64,000 nucleotides of DNA from Cytospora piceicola (Eukaryota; Ascomycota; Sordariomycetes; Diaporthales; Cytosporaceae): contig JALQBC010000014.1 of NCBI GenBank assembly GCA_023375675.1, positions 744,001 to 808,000 of the forward strand. The letters run 5' to 3'. Both the position numbers and the translations under genes were made by a program. The notes under the pieces were generated by a model, which was not told where the DNA came from, ran no database searches, and was given only the letters and a program-made list of their open reading frames with translations. Of the stretch, positions 1 to 11,160 are shown in pieces (within the stretch, counting starts at the first letter, position 1; each line of letters opens with the position of its first letter).

Positions 1-1107
1 AAACTTACAACTTCAGAGAAGGATAAATGTATACTTGTGGTCATTCGAAAGGCAACTAGGCAGGAAATGGGCAATATACTACCTAGGTACCTAAGAAGCC
101 AGGCTTTAATACTCATCCTCTTCCTCATATCCAAGGTGAGAGGCGGGGCAGACCTTACCACGGGTCTGCACCACCTACCTAGTACGCGCTCTCCATTGTC
201 TTGTCGATGTTGCACAAAACGGCTGAGAGGTTGCGGAGTCTAGCCTCATACCTCGATCCTACAATATACCACGTATTATTACCGTGTCAGGTAACGGTGG
301 TGGTGGCTCTCACGCCAATTCGGCAGGAGAACGATAGGCGCGAAACGAAAGGTACGTTAGAAGTGGCTGCTATGTGAAAGCGCCTCCTAGCTGCAGGCCT
401 CCTCACAGATGACGAGGACAGGTCTGGGTCAGGCGTTCTGCAGCCTTCCAAGCCGGGTAGTGTTGTCTCCTACACCAACACCGCTTTGCTTGCTGCTTCA
501 TCCAAAGGAAGTATTTGCACAAGTCGCGCAGCTTATACTCACCGGTCCTAGTGCCTGCCATTATCACCATCAGCTTCACCTGGGCTTCGACGCCATGACC
601 AATACTGCCCCTCTGCGGGACGTGACTGGGGTGAGGGCGCCGTATCTGGCTGGTGCTGTAATGCAATTTTGCTGATATTAATTATGTGTGTTTTTTGAAA
701 TTCCAACAATGTTACCTGGTATAAGAGAAAACACGATGCCTATAACGCCATGAGAAGGACCTCGCCCGCGCCGGTCCGTTACCAATTTGACCTCCAATTG
801 AGGCCAACCAAGCCATCAGATGCACCTGACTCCTTTCCGACCAACGCCATTACATGACCACATAATTCAGATCAACCTCGGGTACTCGTCATCCCACTTC
901 AAATCGGGTCCTTGGGACCTGAGTACCGACTGGCCAGTTGCTGAAGTCGAGCCGACCGCCCTTGTAGGCCTAGCTGTTGCTGCCGGTCCAGCTGCGCCAG
1001 TCAGACCCTTCGGATGTATTAGAGCTAGCTTCCGAAGACAAGGAAGAAGAATCTGTGCGGCGGCGCATTACCGTAGATTCATACAAAGGACGAGGAGATG
1101 TAGACCT
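1..1107. other. intergenic, no gene supported
   Basis: The open frames here are short, overlapping and without recognisable motifs. The stretch holds one exact TACCTAGGTA palindrome near its left end and otherwise the 3' flank of the minus-strand NGG1 gene. Confidence 0.6.
80..89. repeat. TACCTAGGTA palindrome, copy 1
   Basis: Exact 10-bp palindrome, directly followed by CCTAA. It is one of seven exact copies in the window, all outside exons; chance alone predicts well under one copy in 64 kb. The function is unknown. Confidence 0.8.
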
Positions 1108-3319
1108 CTACTCATCGTCATCCTCGTCCCATCTCTGCGTCTCCTTCTTGACGAGCTCCGTCACCTCGGCCTGCTTGAAGATGGAGCTTTCCGGCTCATT
1201 CGCCCGCGGCACCTTACCGAGGTTCTCCCCATCAAACACCGTGCCGATGCTCTCGATCCATCGTCTTCGCCGTTCCATCAGCGTCTTCGTGAGATCACCA
1301 ATGCCCGGCCTCGCCACGCCCGTGGCAGCCGGCACGGCGGCGCCCGGGCGGGACTTCTTCTTGGTCTTGCCCATGGTCCGTGTCCTCTTAAGATACGCGG
1401 CCTGCACCTGGCTGTCAAGATCCTCGAGGATAGTCTGGTACTCTTGGAACGCCATGCGCTCGCGGACGAGCTCGGAGAGTTTCTCCTTGCGTGCACCGTT
1501 GACGAGCATCTGCTCACGCAGACGACTTTGGAGGAGGCGGAGCCGCGCGGCGACCTCATCGTCGTAGGCGCCGTCGTAGTCGGTACGGGCATCTTCGGCT
1601 TGGGGCAGTTCCGAGTCGGCCGGCATGGGAAGAAACCCGATGTGTCGCAATTCCTGCTTGATGCGCTCGTCTACTTGATTGTAGTCGAGTTTCGGGTGAG
1701 TTGCTTTCTTCCAGGATTCGGAGTTGGAATCGGGCATGTGTGCTGCGGGTGAGAGCTCGCGCTCCGAGGGTTGTCCGTTGGGTTGCGTAGCAGAAGGGGC
1801 TGTGCTGTCGGGGCCGTCGAGGCTGTTCATTGACACGTCCATGATGTTGCCATTCGTCTCGCCGTTGGTTATGGGGCGTCCGTCCTCGCTAGCGACGGCG
1901 CGCCGCTCGGGCCTCATGGCTTGCATAAGGCGTGAGAGCAAGGGCCCAACTGACAGCTTATCCGTCTCGGCGATATCATCGGTCATGTGCTCAATGCTTC
2001 CGCGGGGCGCGTTGGGTTGTGGCTTTTCTAGTACGTCAACCTCCATCTGGTTGTCCTCCTCAGCCCAAATCTGTTTGTAGGTCTTCTTGTTTCTCTTAGG
2101 TATAGCAAAAGGGGTGACGCGCTCGCCACGCTCGCGCAAGAACGCGAGGTCTTCCTCTGTGAATGTTCGGAAATATGGCTCGATGTATGTGGAGAAAGTC
2201 GAGAAGGATATCTGGTTCGTTGGTTTCGCACTGCTGAAGTCCCTGTCTGGCGGGATTCCAGCGATCAGATCGGCCAAATCGCTCTTGGGGTATGTGGCGA
2301 CCGAGGTCGCTTCCTTTATTTCTTCGTCTGACATAACTTTTCTATCCACTTTCGTTACCTCGTACACTGTCGGGTCTGGGAATGTGGACGGGTCATCTCC
2401 AAATGTGTTCGCTTGTGGTACGCGGCGCTGGGGAGGGGCGCCGTCGTCAGAGCTCGAGTCTGAAGAATCGTCGTCGTTTGCGGCCTTGGCCTTGGCCTTG
2501 GCCTTGGCTTTTTCGTCGAGCTCCATGGCCGCGGCGCCTGGGGTAGCAGGGGCAACGGGGGAGAGAGAGGACGAGACGGAGTCGTTGTCGCGCGATAATT
2601 TTCTAGGTTTGTTGGAGTCGCGCAGCGGGGATGACCTTTCTGTGTGGGTGGTTAGCGACGGTTTTGCTAGCTCGAGCTTAAGCGCAGCGCAGTTCAGTCA
2701 GAGGGACCAGGGAAGCCAACAGCTTAGCAGGACATGAGATGGAAACAGCAGCAGCAGGAAATAATAGTACAAAATCAACAGTTCTTTCCACAAAATTGAT
2801 GCGATAATGGGAACAGCACAAAGCGCAGGACTGACCGATGTTGTTGTCATTGGGTGCCAGCGTGTCGGCTGCCTTCCTCTTCTTCTTGTTCGCCTTATTA
2901 GCCTTCCTAGCACGTTCATCATCATCTTCAGCTTCTTTTCGCAGTCGCTCCTCCTCCCTAGATCTCTCCTCGTCCATTCTTATCCTCAGGTTTGGCACCA
3001 TCAACCTCATCCCACGGTCGCAAAAGTTATGACGTCGTTCGAGGGTGTCTGACAGGCGCTGCAGTCGGGTCATGATGCCGTCGATATTTCTAGTATCAGG
3101 CATCCCGGAACTGGTGCCATTTTGGTCGACAATGTCCTCGAACGCGATATTGCGGAACGAATCATATTCAAGGCCAAGGTACTCGGTCTGCTTGGTCTCG
3201 ATGGGCGGCAGAGAGGCCGGTGGTGGGACCGAGCTGGGTGTGGTATTCCGGCTCCGCTGGCGGGCGATGGCACCGGCCCCTTTCTTGCCGGTGCCCTTCT
3301 GACTCGATGCGGGAGGCAT
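1108..3319 (-). CDS. NGG1: SAGA/ADA complex subunit NGG1 (ADA3)
   Basis: Transcriptional adaptor linking the Gcn5 acetyltransferase module of SAGA/ADA to activators in the nucleus. Two exons are read on the minus strand, 3319-2836 and 2666-1108, joined by a 169-bp GTCAGT...CTAG intron in phase 1, giving 680 residues. The N-terminal half is charged, with a KR-rich coiled-coil-like stretch (about 115-155). It is followed by a Ser/Pro/Lys-rich linker and an alternating Lys-Ala tract encoded by a CCTTGG microsatellite near 2490-2512. The C-terminal third carries the ADA3-type block, starting [17 protein letters not shown] and ending in a long charged helix with an [13 protein letters not shown] basic patch. 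Length and domain order fit filamentous-fungal NGG1. The internal Met at 2526 looks like a start only if the intron is missed. Confidence 0.9.
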
Positions 3320-4080
3320 GTTGGTATCGGATGTATCGACTGTATCGAGAGTATGTGGTCGTCTTGGTCCGGGGCCATAGACGATAGGCGATGGGTATGA
3401 ATCTGGGTATGTGTGGTTATCGATGGCATGCAGTGTTGATGGTATGGCCTATGCAGACGACAGACACCGCGCCGAGTAGTGCGGAAGAACAGCCGCCACG
3501 GGTCATTGGACTGGAACTTCCGCGTTTGAGGCTGAAGCTTGACGCATGGGCGTTTCGCGGGGAATCTCGCGGGTCTGGAGCCGGCGTAACACGGTTCAGG
3601 GGCAGGCATTCACGTGCACGTGCCACATCCGATCTGTCCTAGATTAAGGTTTCGTGGCTGTGTTAGTGTACCACCAAGTGTGGCTTTGACGTTACATAAT
3701 CTCACGACGTCTATATACTTCGACGAGCCCATATGATTTCTCAGTACGGTCAACGCCCACGTCTGAGGATCCAGATGCCATGTGTCTCGGCCAGCAACTT
3801 ATCACTCCTCTGAGTTTATCACCATAGGGGCGGGTTGCAAGTTAAAATCGTCAGATGTGCGTTATAAAAGGCTGGTCCCATTATTGTTAATCTAATTAGT
3901 ATTACCTCCAGATGCCCCCCCCCCCTAAAAACCCTTAGATGAACATCATTTGGTGAGACGAACAATAACAGGTTCTTAGACATAGTAGCCCGCCTGGGCA
4001 TCCGATTGATCTACCAGGCCTATTTCAGGAACGAATATAACCACGAGAAGGGGAAAAGGGTTTGACGTGGAGTTGTTCAG

Positions 4081-4090
4081 TACCTAGGTA
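4081..4090. repeat. TACCTAGGTA palindrome, copy 2
   Basis: Exact copy in the NGG1-orphan ORF intergenic space, about 230 bp from the next copy. Confidence 0.8.
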
Positions 4091-4314
4091 GTTCAGTCAC
4101 GCTAGCATTGTGTACATATGACACTACGTCTTGATGCAAAGCTGGGGGGCCCGCCCGGGCTGGGACTCAAGGGTGTTAAAATGGAGCCTTAGTGAACATG
4201 TCACTACTGGACTGGTTGAGGCTGCATGATACGTAATATACATCTTTACATACATACTTAAGTACAAATCAAGCGGCCAAGAAGTCAGCTACTTACCCTG
4301 AGTACCTAGATAGA

Positions 4315-4324
4315 TACCTAGGTA
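4315..4324. repeat. TACCTAGGTA palindrome, copy 3
   Basis: Exact copy immediately preceded by a decayed version (GTACCTAGATAGA), so two units lie side by side. Confidence 0.8.
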
Positions 4325-4891
4325 GACATAGGCCCTCCTTCCTCATAGATGTATAGCAAAACTACACAAACGCTAGGATGTGGTCGGTGGCATCCTTTAA
4401 CCTCTTCGACGAGTTCTCAGGCCGCGTATGAGAATTTGATTGTCTATCTTATTTTCAAGCAAAGGACATCGTGTGTGCAAGTAGGCATGTTATATGGTCG
4501 CCCACATCAAGCCGAACCAAGTTGGCTCGACTATGATTATCGTCAATTGCTCATCCACCAAAAAGCCTAATATGACACCGTCCTAATGCTAAATTAGTGC
4601 CGTGGGCAGTTCGACCTCAAAGCGCATTTACTTGTATATTCCTCCAGTTTCTCTTCTTGACAATCAGCCCTCAAGCCTCTAGCCTTTTGATGTCTGGAAT
4701 ACACATAAATACGCAGTTCCTCGTTATTGTCCTCGACTTAGAAAGTTTCAGCCCCTCAAAGACTAACACCAGTTGGAGTTTATCATACGTTCGCGATCTT
4801 CTCGTTACACGGAACCTCTTGAATATCACCATCAACTACCCAGAAGCTACACAAAACGATATTTCCTCAAGTTTCTTCCTACAAAGTCACT

Positions 4892-5821
4892 ATGCCAACA
4901 CACAAGTCTATATCCCTCAGAAAAGGCCGTGGTCCATTTACAACCCCAATACGCAACCGTTACCAACACCTCCAAGGCGCAAATACTACCACGCTACTGG
5001 CTGAAGACGCATCCGACGACCACGATCAAGTCAGCGAGGACCCCTTAGTCGACAGTCGCAGTATCTCTGAGGGTGCTAAGTCACTTACAGAGTCACAAAT
5101 CAACCATATCTGCGACGACGTCGACACCGCCTTAGGTACAGCGACATTCAGTCCCGAACTCCAGATAGGGCCACCCCCACCGCCTGCCCTAGTCCCACTC
5201 CAAGCGACCTTGAGCTCGGTCCAGATCAATCTCTCACGCCTGAACGTGGTCACACTGCACTTGCGTGCCGATAGCACGCCCAGGGGTCTCAGCTTCACGG
5301 ACGAGGACTGCCAGGTCCGGAGAGTCGGCGACTGCAGGCCTGAGCCTGGCTGTGTTCGGGTCTTCCACAGACCCGATCTGAAGTACATGCTCTATAGCGT
5401 TTCTGACTGGGCGCTCGACACACGGTCTTCGCGGTCAGAGTACCTCCCCATCTGGGATATCTGGTTCTCGGCACACATGGGCGATGACCAAAACACGATT
5501 CCTATGGCTGGCACAATGATTTTCCAGTTCTCCAGCCATGGCTTGAGCATTTGTCTGCATGGTCGCCACAACCTTGATAAGCAAGATCGTGTTATCTCGG
5601 TCCCACCCCTTTGTGGCGATAACCATCTATATCGGTACCACATCGTTACACCCGATGTGCCCGAGACCATCTTCCGGGAGTTCGATACCAAGAGGAAAAG
5701 AGGCAGATGCAGGATAATTGTCCAGAGAATCGTCGAGGAGCGCAAGAGGCAGAAGACTGTTTTGAAGCGTGCCGGATCTGCTATCAAGCGAATGGCTAAG
5801 CGCCCATTTGACAAAGGGTGA
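4892..5821 (+). CDS. hypothetical protein, 309 aa
   Basis: Uninterrupted single-exon frame with no family I recognise. The N-terminal 40 residues are basic and Thr-rich. They are followed by an acidic stretch (about 40-65), a Pro run (residues 91-95) and a mixed hydrophobic middle part with several Trp and His residues. The C-terminus is a strongly basic tail (about 265-309, KRKRGRCR...KRMAKRPFDKG) that could bind nucleic acid or act as a nuclear signal. There is no signal peptide and no clear membrane segment. The frame has balanced composition and is longer than its shadow frames, which favours a real gene. The absence of a recognisable domain and the sparse surroundings leave open an orphan or lineage-specific gene, or the remnant of a larger one. 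Confidence 0.55.
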   Translation: MPTHKSISLRKGRGPFTTPIRNRYQHLQGANTTTLLAEDASDDHDQVSEDPLVDSRSISEGAKSLTESQINHICDDVDTALGTATFSPELQIGPPPPPALVPLQATLSSVQINLSRLNVVTLHLRADSTPRGLSFTDEDCQVRRVGDCRPEPGCVRVFHRPDLKYMLYSVSDWALDTRSSRSEYLPIWDIWFSAHMGDDQNTIPMAGTMIFQFSSHGLSICLHGRHNLDKQDRVISVPPLCGDNHLYRYHIVTPDVPETIFREFDTKRKRGRCRIIVQRIVEERKRQKTVLKRAGSAIKRMAKRPFDKG

Positions 5822-7381
5822 GATTTGTTGTATTCGTCAGTAGTTACATTTTGAAGCGGCGATGAATTCAAACTACGCACACGTACAAAAGCTGAGATTT
5901 TACTGTGTTGGTTTGTAATTATTTTAGTAATGGCTGTATTGACCTACGAAAGGGTCAACTAGTGTTCTTATCTAGGAACAAATAGGAATAGACTTCGGCA
6001 GAATATTAAGGAGGGGGAGGGGGTCCCGTAACAATGTTTCATTATCAAACTAACAATCTAGACCCTTGGACAGAAGTGTAATACACCGTCACAATAACCA
6101 CTTGTCCAATTCGTGTTTTGCAGCTTCGTGGCAATAATATATACACTGAAACTCATTCAGGGGTGATTTCTCCCCAAGTTTGGTCAAAGCATACGGAGGT
6201 AGATCCTAAAAGATAGAATCGCTAATCATATAGCTTTCAGACATTGTTAATCTGAAGTTCTTGACCGTGTTCCCTTAATGCATACGTATAATCTCAAATC
6301 GTATACTGGCATGTCTTATTAAACAACAGATAATTTCGACTTGGGTCCAGGACGATTATTACACGAGACTATCATGTGCATGTATAACTTAATCACAGTA
6401 GGAAGCTAACTCTTCAAGGACCTCTACTCCTGACTATTCACTTATATCGAGGTTGCCGGTACGACTTGAACAATCTGGCAATACTAAGCTCAACATATGT
6501 TCGCAGATAATATAGGGATTTCTGTTGACCTTCAATTACTATCACGAGGCTATTTGATTCACGTGGGCGGAGGCCGTCCAAAGGATGGAACATCGAGGCC
6601 ATAACTTAGTTTATTGATGTACCCGAGTTCTACGCCGATTCTGTATTGTAGATTCCTCTGCCTCCTTGTGCGAGGTCGTTCGTAAGCGCTTTGTTATACT
6701 TGGCTGGAGCAATGTCAAATCATATGCAAGGACGCGGTGAAAATTTCGAGGATTCTAAGTGTGATCTCCCTAAAAGCGCCTGCAATGTAATGATGCTGAT
6801 CTTATAACAATGCTAAACAGCCTATAAATGATGGTACGTAAAATATTAAGAGTTGAAATACCCTAATACTTGACTAATGATCCATATACAACAGCTAGAT
6901 TACCAGTTAACTACTCCGTCGGTGACTCTTTAACCTCACTCCACACAACCAAGAAGTACTGGGCGTGGTTAACTTCTATATTCAACCCAAAGTCGACTTC
7001 ACCTCTCGGAACTAGAACGTTGACCTCAAGTGCTTATATGCCGCCATGTCAACTTTCTCGGAAAATATCCTGGCGTGCCTGGTCCGACATCGAGAGATCG
7101 GAGTCGAGCCCGATCGCCGTGCGTGACTAACTCGAGTATCGCTTTGGCAGCATTCTCAACGTGAATGCCCGAAAACATATGCTTATATCAATGCCTTAAT
7201 ACATCTGGTTAGGGTGTTAGAAGAAGCACTCTGCCCCAAAACGCATACGCTCTCGCCCGAGCTGCGACGAGAATCACATCAGAAACCCAATCCAAGGCGT
7301 TCGATACTGCGGTCAAAACCGTTCTTCGAGCCTGCCGAGGCGTTCCTTCCTCTACCAGGAAGAACCACTGACGCATCTACT
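5822..7381. other. intergenic, AT-rich, no gene seen
   Basis: Noticeably AT-richer than the gene blocks, with only short open frames. The 86-codon plus-strand frame at 6870-7130 has no supporting feature. The composition would be compatible with old repeat decay, but no repeat family is recognisable. Confidence 0.5.
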
Positions 7382-8420
7382 ATGACAACAACTGAACAGG
7401 TCGACGACGAGTATATCTATCTCTTTATCTGGGAAGACTATTGCACAGACACACGCATTACCAACCTCGAACTGACGTCGTCGTCCTCAGGTTCTATTCC
7501 GTCGACGAGAACATCCTGTCATGAATCATGCAAAGTCCAGCCCGCGGCCACGCCGTCGACCTGAACACGATACAGCTTCATCTCCTGAGATCAAGGCCGA
7601 CAGATACGACGTGCTGACCTATGCGGACTTCCGGGGGCTCTTTCGTGAAGTCACCCGGGGCAGACACCCGAACTTCCGACAGCTCCTGATCCGCAAGGTA
7701 TCCTCTCACCTGTCTAGCCGCGCATTGTAGTACTAGTTTGCCAGCACGCACATCTTCGCCAGCAAGTATGGTGGCGGGCTGTATGGCACAGGCCGCTCGA
7801 GACATGAACTCCGCGTTGTGCGGGTTCGCGCGGATCCTCGGTCTGCACTGCTTCCTCAAGGCCGTTCTTGAATTGAAGAGCTCAAAGAGCAGCGTGGGAT
7901 ATGGCACACCCTTTTACGGCACAGTCTGTTCTCCACACTGGAAAACCGCCTCTTCATGAACCAGCAGGCCTTTCTTTGGCCAGCCCTAGAAACCAACGTG
8001 CCATGTCCGAGGCGGATCACAATACCTCCTGTGGCAACGAGAAGTCCAAGACATCTCGATCCCAAGCCGCGTGGAACTAAATGACCTATTCATTGGGCCC
8101 TATGGTCGACAAACCGCATATTGCGACCGACATTCCGTGTTGCGGTGGTGATGGACAACATGGATTGGTTCCCGAGGTCGACCCGGGATCAAACCCCGCT
8201 GCAGGCCGGGGCCGCAAGCTCAGCCGCACGTTCATAAATGGGCGAGAGGGTCCTGCTGCGGAGCTCGACGCTGACTCTGTGGTATGTTGAGGAGTTCGAG
8301 TGTGGAAGGTTCACATTCAAGTGCTATGCGAACATGACGCCGGGGTTGTGTACCGTCCGGGTCAATATGTATACGAGCTGCTGGATATTGACCAAGACTG
8401 GGAGTATCTCGCTGCCGACA
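7382..8420 (+). pseudogene. broken DUF3419 / BtaA-type betaine-lipid synthase relic
   Basis: BtaA-family proteins move the 3-amino-3-carboxypropyl group of S-adenosylmethionine to diacylglycerol, the first step of betaine-lipid synthesis. Here the family's landmarks appear in order but in changing frames. They are YIYLFIWED (from about 7412), a HAVDLN SAM-binding strand (about 7545), YADFRGLF...GRHPNFRQL (7618-7690), KYGGGLYGTGRSRH (about 7763), GIWHTLLRHSLFSTLENRLF (about 7893), MTYSLGPMV (8081), VVMDNMDWF (about 8145) and GLCTVRVNMYTSCWILTKT (about 8345). At least six frame changes are needed. In-frame stops sit at 7522 (TGA), 7728 (TAG) and 8078 (TAA). The spacing before VVMDNMDWF is much too short, which implies an internal deletion. 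No intron pattern repairs this, so it cannot encode a working enzyme. Confidence 0.8.
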
Positions 8421-11160
8421 CCAGACATGGAAGGTTGTATGGGCCTGAGATGGATGGCTTGGCTATTCGAGACGGCTGATGCGCTGGAGGGAATGCTGGG
8501 TTGGTACATGCCATGTGCTGGCTGCTTTTCAGGTGAGGCAACCCGGAGAAGGTTCTCGACCAATAACGAAAAACATTGAGCGTCTGGAGGGACATCAAGA
8601 ATTTAGTACTAAACTATGTGCCCGGGTGGATGCTCGATCATCCCTTGTTCGTTTCTTCTTCTTTTATTGTACCATAGCTGGAAGAAGGCGGATGATGCAT
8701 ACCACCCTTCTTTGGTATGTCGTCGGCTGTAATATACACACGACAAAGGAGAAAGATACCGAAAACGTCACTAGGTATGAAACTGGAGCTTTGACAAACC
8801 TGTTATCACGCCTGTATCCTTGCATCCTCAGTTGTAAATAGAGAGGAATGGCGAAACGTTGATGACACCGGTGCCTAAGTCTGTAATAACACAAAAGGGC
8901 TACTCAGACCACACAAAAATGCCTGCGTTCGCGATGATTCCTCGTAATGCATCTAGAAGCCGTGTGAAGCGTACGGGGTAACACTGCATGCACAAGGTAG
9001 TGTCGTCAATTTCTCACCGGCGTCATCTCAGAAACTCGAGTGGCGCTCGCCTTCAAGAATATTGATAAATAATTCGATGTAGGCGTGCATCATTGACAAA
9101 TAGCATATCGCAATGAGGATGACAATTATAGAGTGACCGCCATCTCACAGCCATGACACTGATGTTCCAACACTTGCGGTAACACCAGGCGTGAGTTACA
9201 GCTTAGAAACAAGCCAGTAACAGTAAACCTCCGCCAAGGCACCAACGATGTGGTTGGCACTTGTCAAGCTGAAACATGCAGAGCAACTGCCGTGTATGTC
9301 TTATGCCGTCACACCTATGTAGACACCGCGACGCAACCACATCTGCGACCTTTTTCATCTCCATCTGAGATCATAGCCCGATCAACCGGCCAAAACGACG
9401 ACGCAACACTACCAACAAACCCAGTCATTCGGAGCGGGCATGCTCATTGGATCAATGACGAACCTGCACATGTAGCTAAGCAGCGCACTGCAGTAGCCGA
9501 GGCGAAAGTGTCATGCATCCCGTTGCGGCGGAGGGCTCCAACTGCATCGTCCACACCACCTTTCAGTGCTTGGGCCGGGAGATTGTGGTCTACTTGGCTG
9601 CGCCGCAGTCGGATGCCTCCGAGGATATCTCCGGCAGTATGACGGAATGAGAATAGGAAATAGAACGGCAGAATCGGATAAGGTGTTCAGATCTTACAGA
9701 CCAACTTTAGCTGCGACTGGTTATCAGCCATAGAAGTGAGCACGACAGTATTCAAACAAATATAAATTGTCCTCATCATGCTGTGCAAGTGCCTTCTTGT
9801 TTCAGAGCCGGCAGATGGTTGGATACCGAATCTTGATGGACACCTGAGGTACTTATTGAAGGAGCTGACGTGAGATCGACTTGAGTGAGATTCGGTCACC
9901 TGTTGGAGTACCCCCAGCCGCATGTATGCGACGCTGATAGCGATATTGAAACCTCCATCTAATATCATAATTTTGAGGTAACCAACTGAAGAGACTGATG
10001 GTCTCGCGTGGCTGTGACACACCGGACGTCTTCAGCTATCACTTGACATGCAAAGCTGCGCTTCACTTCGGCGGGGTTTGCGGGAACAAACAAGCGCGTT
10101 CGTGGCGCTGCACGCGGCTATGAGGACCAGTGAGGCCCGCTCGATTGCATAAGCCCCTTAAGGTTAGGACGAAGTCGACCAATGGTCAAGATCGTGGAAA
10201 TCCTTGCTTCGCCCTGTGACCCGGGTCCCTGGGACAACATGTTCATTCCAGCTTGTAATATTTCAGTGTGTCTCAGCATGCTGTGTACGGTTTGACCACA
10301 TGCCCCGCAAAATGACATAGCAGCTATACGCAGCAGCCCAGGTGTTGCATGCTGAAGGATAGAATTCATATTAGTGAAGCATGGACAGTGGAACATGTTT
10401 CCTGTAGCTGTCTGTGAACACATCTGGGGCGCTGAGTGATGCTGGGGAAGGGCATGGCACCGAACCAACACCACACTCGCTATTCAGCGAATCACAGCCT
10501 GGTCCACGGGAAAGAAACGCGCTTAGATATTCCCAGCTCCCGGAGTTCTTCCACACATGGTTTTGCCCGTAAAACATCACCCGCCAGGTGACAGTACTGC
10601 GCCAAGAAGTGCTTCAGCCCTGCCACAGGTAGTTAACAAGGGGCCCCAGCAGACACCTCTAGCGCACTTGCGCCTTAGACCATTGAAACTCCGGGACTTT
10701 GATACATTTACCAAAGCACAGGACGTCCCATAGGGCTGACCCTAAAATAGTCGGTGGCCCTATTCGTCAGGATTCTCAGTATCCTGCAGAACATAGCACT
10801 TATTGTGACAGTGCCGTCCAATACTTGTCAAAACGACAACATTGCACACCGCATCCTTAGTGGACGGACTCGCTCGGGAAGGCTGAGCAGCTGTGCTTTC
10901 GACTTCTGCATCAGCATGCAAGTCGATTGTGTTGGGCGTGATCCATCAGTGTGTCAAGTGCTCCTAGCTAGGGAACAGGGGTAGGACGGCTAAAGAGTTG
11001 CTTATACCCGTTGCTGCTGATGTCGTCCTCATGATACAAAGACCAATTATTAAATAGCAACCGACAGCCGTTTCTCGGGGCGCCCAGAGGATGATGTTGT
11101 CAACTCATATTCCTCATATTAATTTGGTCAGTCGTTCCGCGAGCTTGCCCCACCACGACA
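8421..11160. other. intergenic with possible gene debris
   Basis: No intact gene is supported. A plus-strand frame at 9501-9650 reads GSNCIVHTTFQCLGREIVVY and ends in TGA; it looks protein-like but is isolated and unidentified. A minus-strand open frame at 10118-10474 is Cys/His-rich without a clear family. Confidence 0.45.

Larger units (their letters stand above)
3320..4891. other. intergenic, AT-rich in part, two palindromes
   Basis: Upstream flank of NGG1 and of the orphan ORF at 4892. It contains two exact TACCTAGGTA copies and a short C-run near 3916. No reading frame here shows family features. Confidence 0.55.

Noticed and set aside
820..1752. 310-codon plus-strand open frame
   Set aside because: It is antisense to the conserved NGG1 3' exon; its composition is that of a reverse-strand shadow (Arg/Leu/His-rich, no motif).
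10118..10474. Cys/His-containing minus-strand frame with faint likeness to AflR-type regulator C-termini
   Set aside because: Similarity is too weak to support, no zinc cluster lies upstream, and neighbouring frames are closed.
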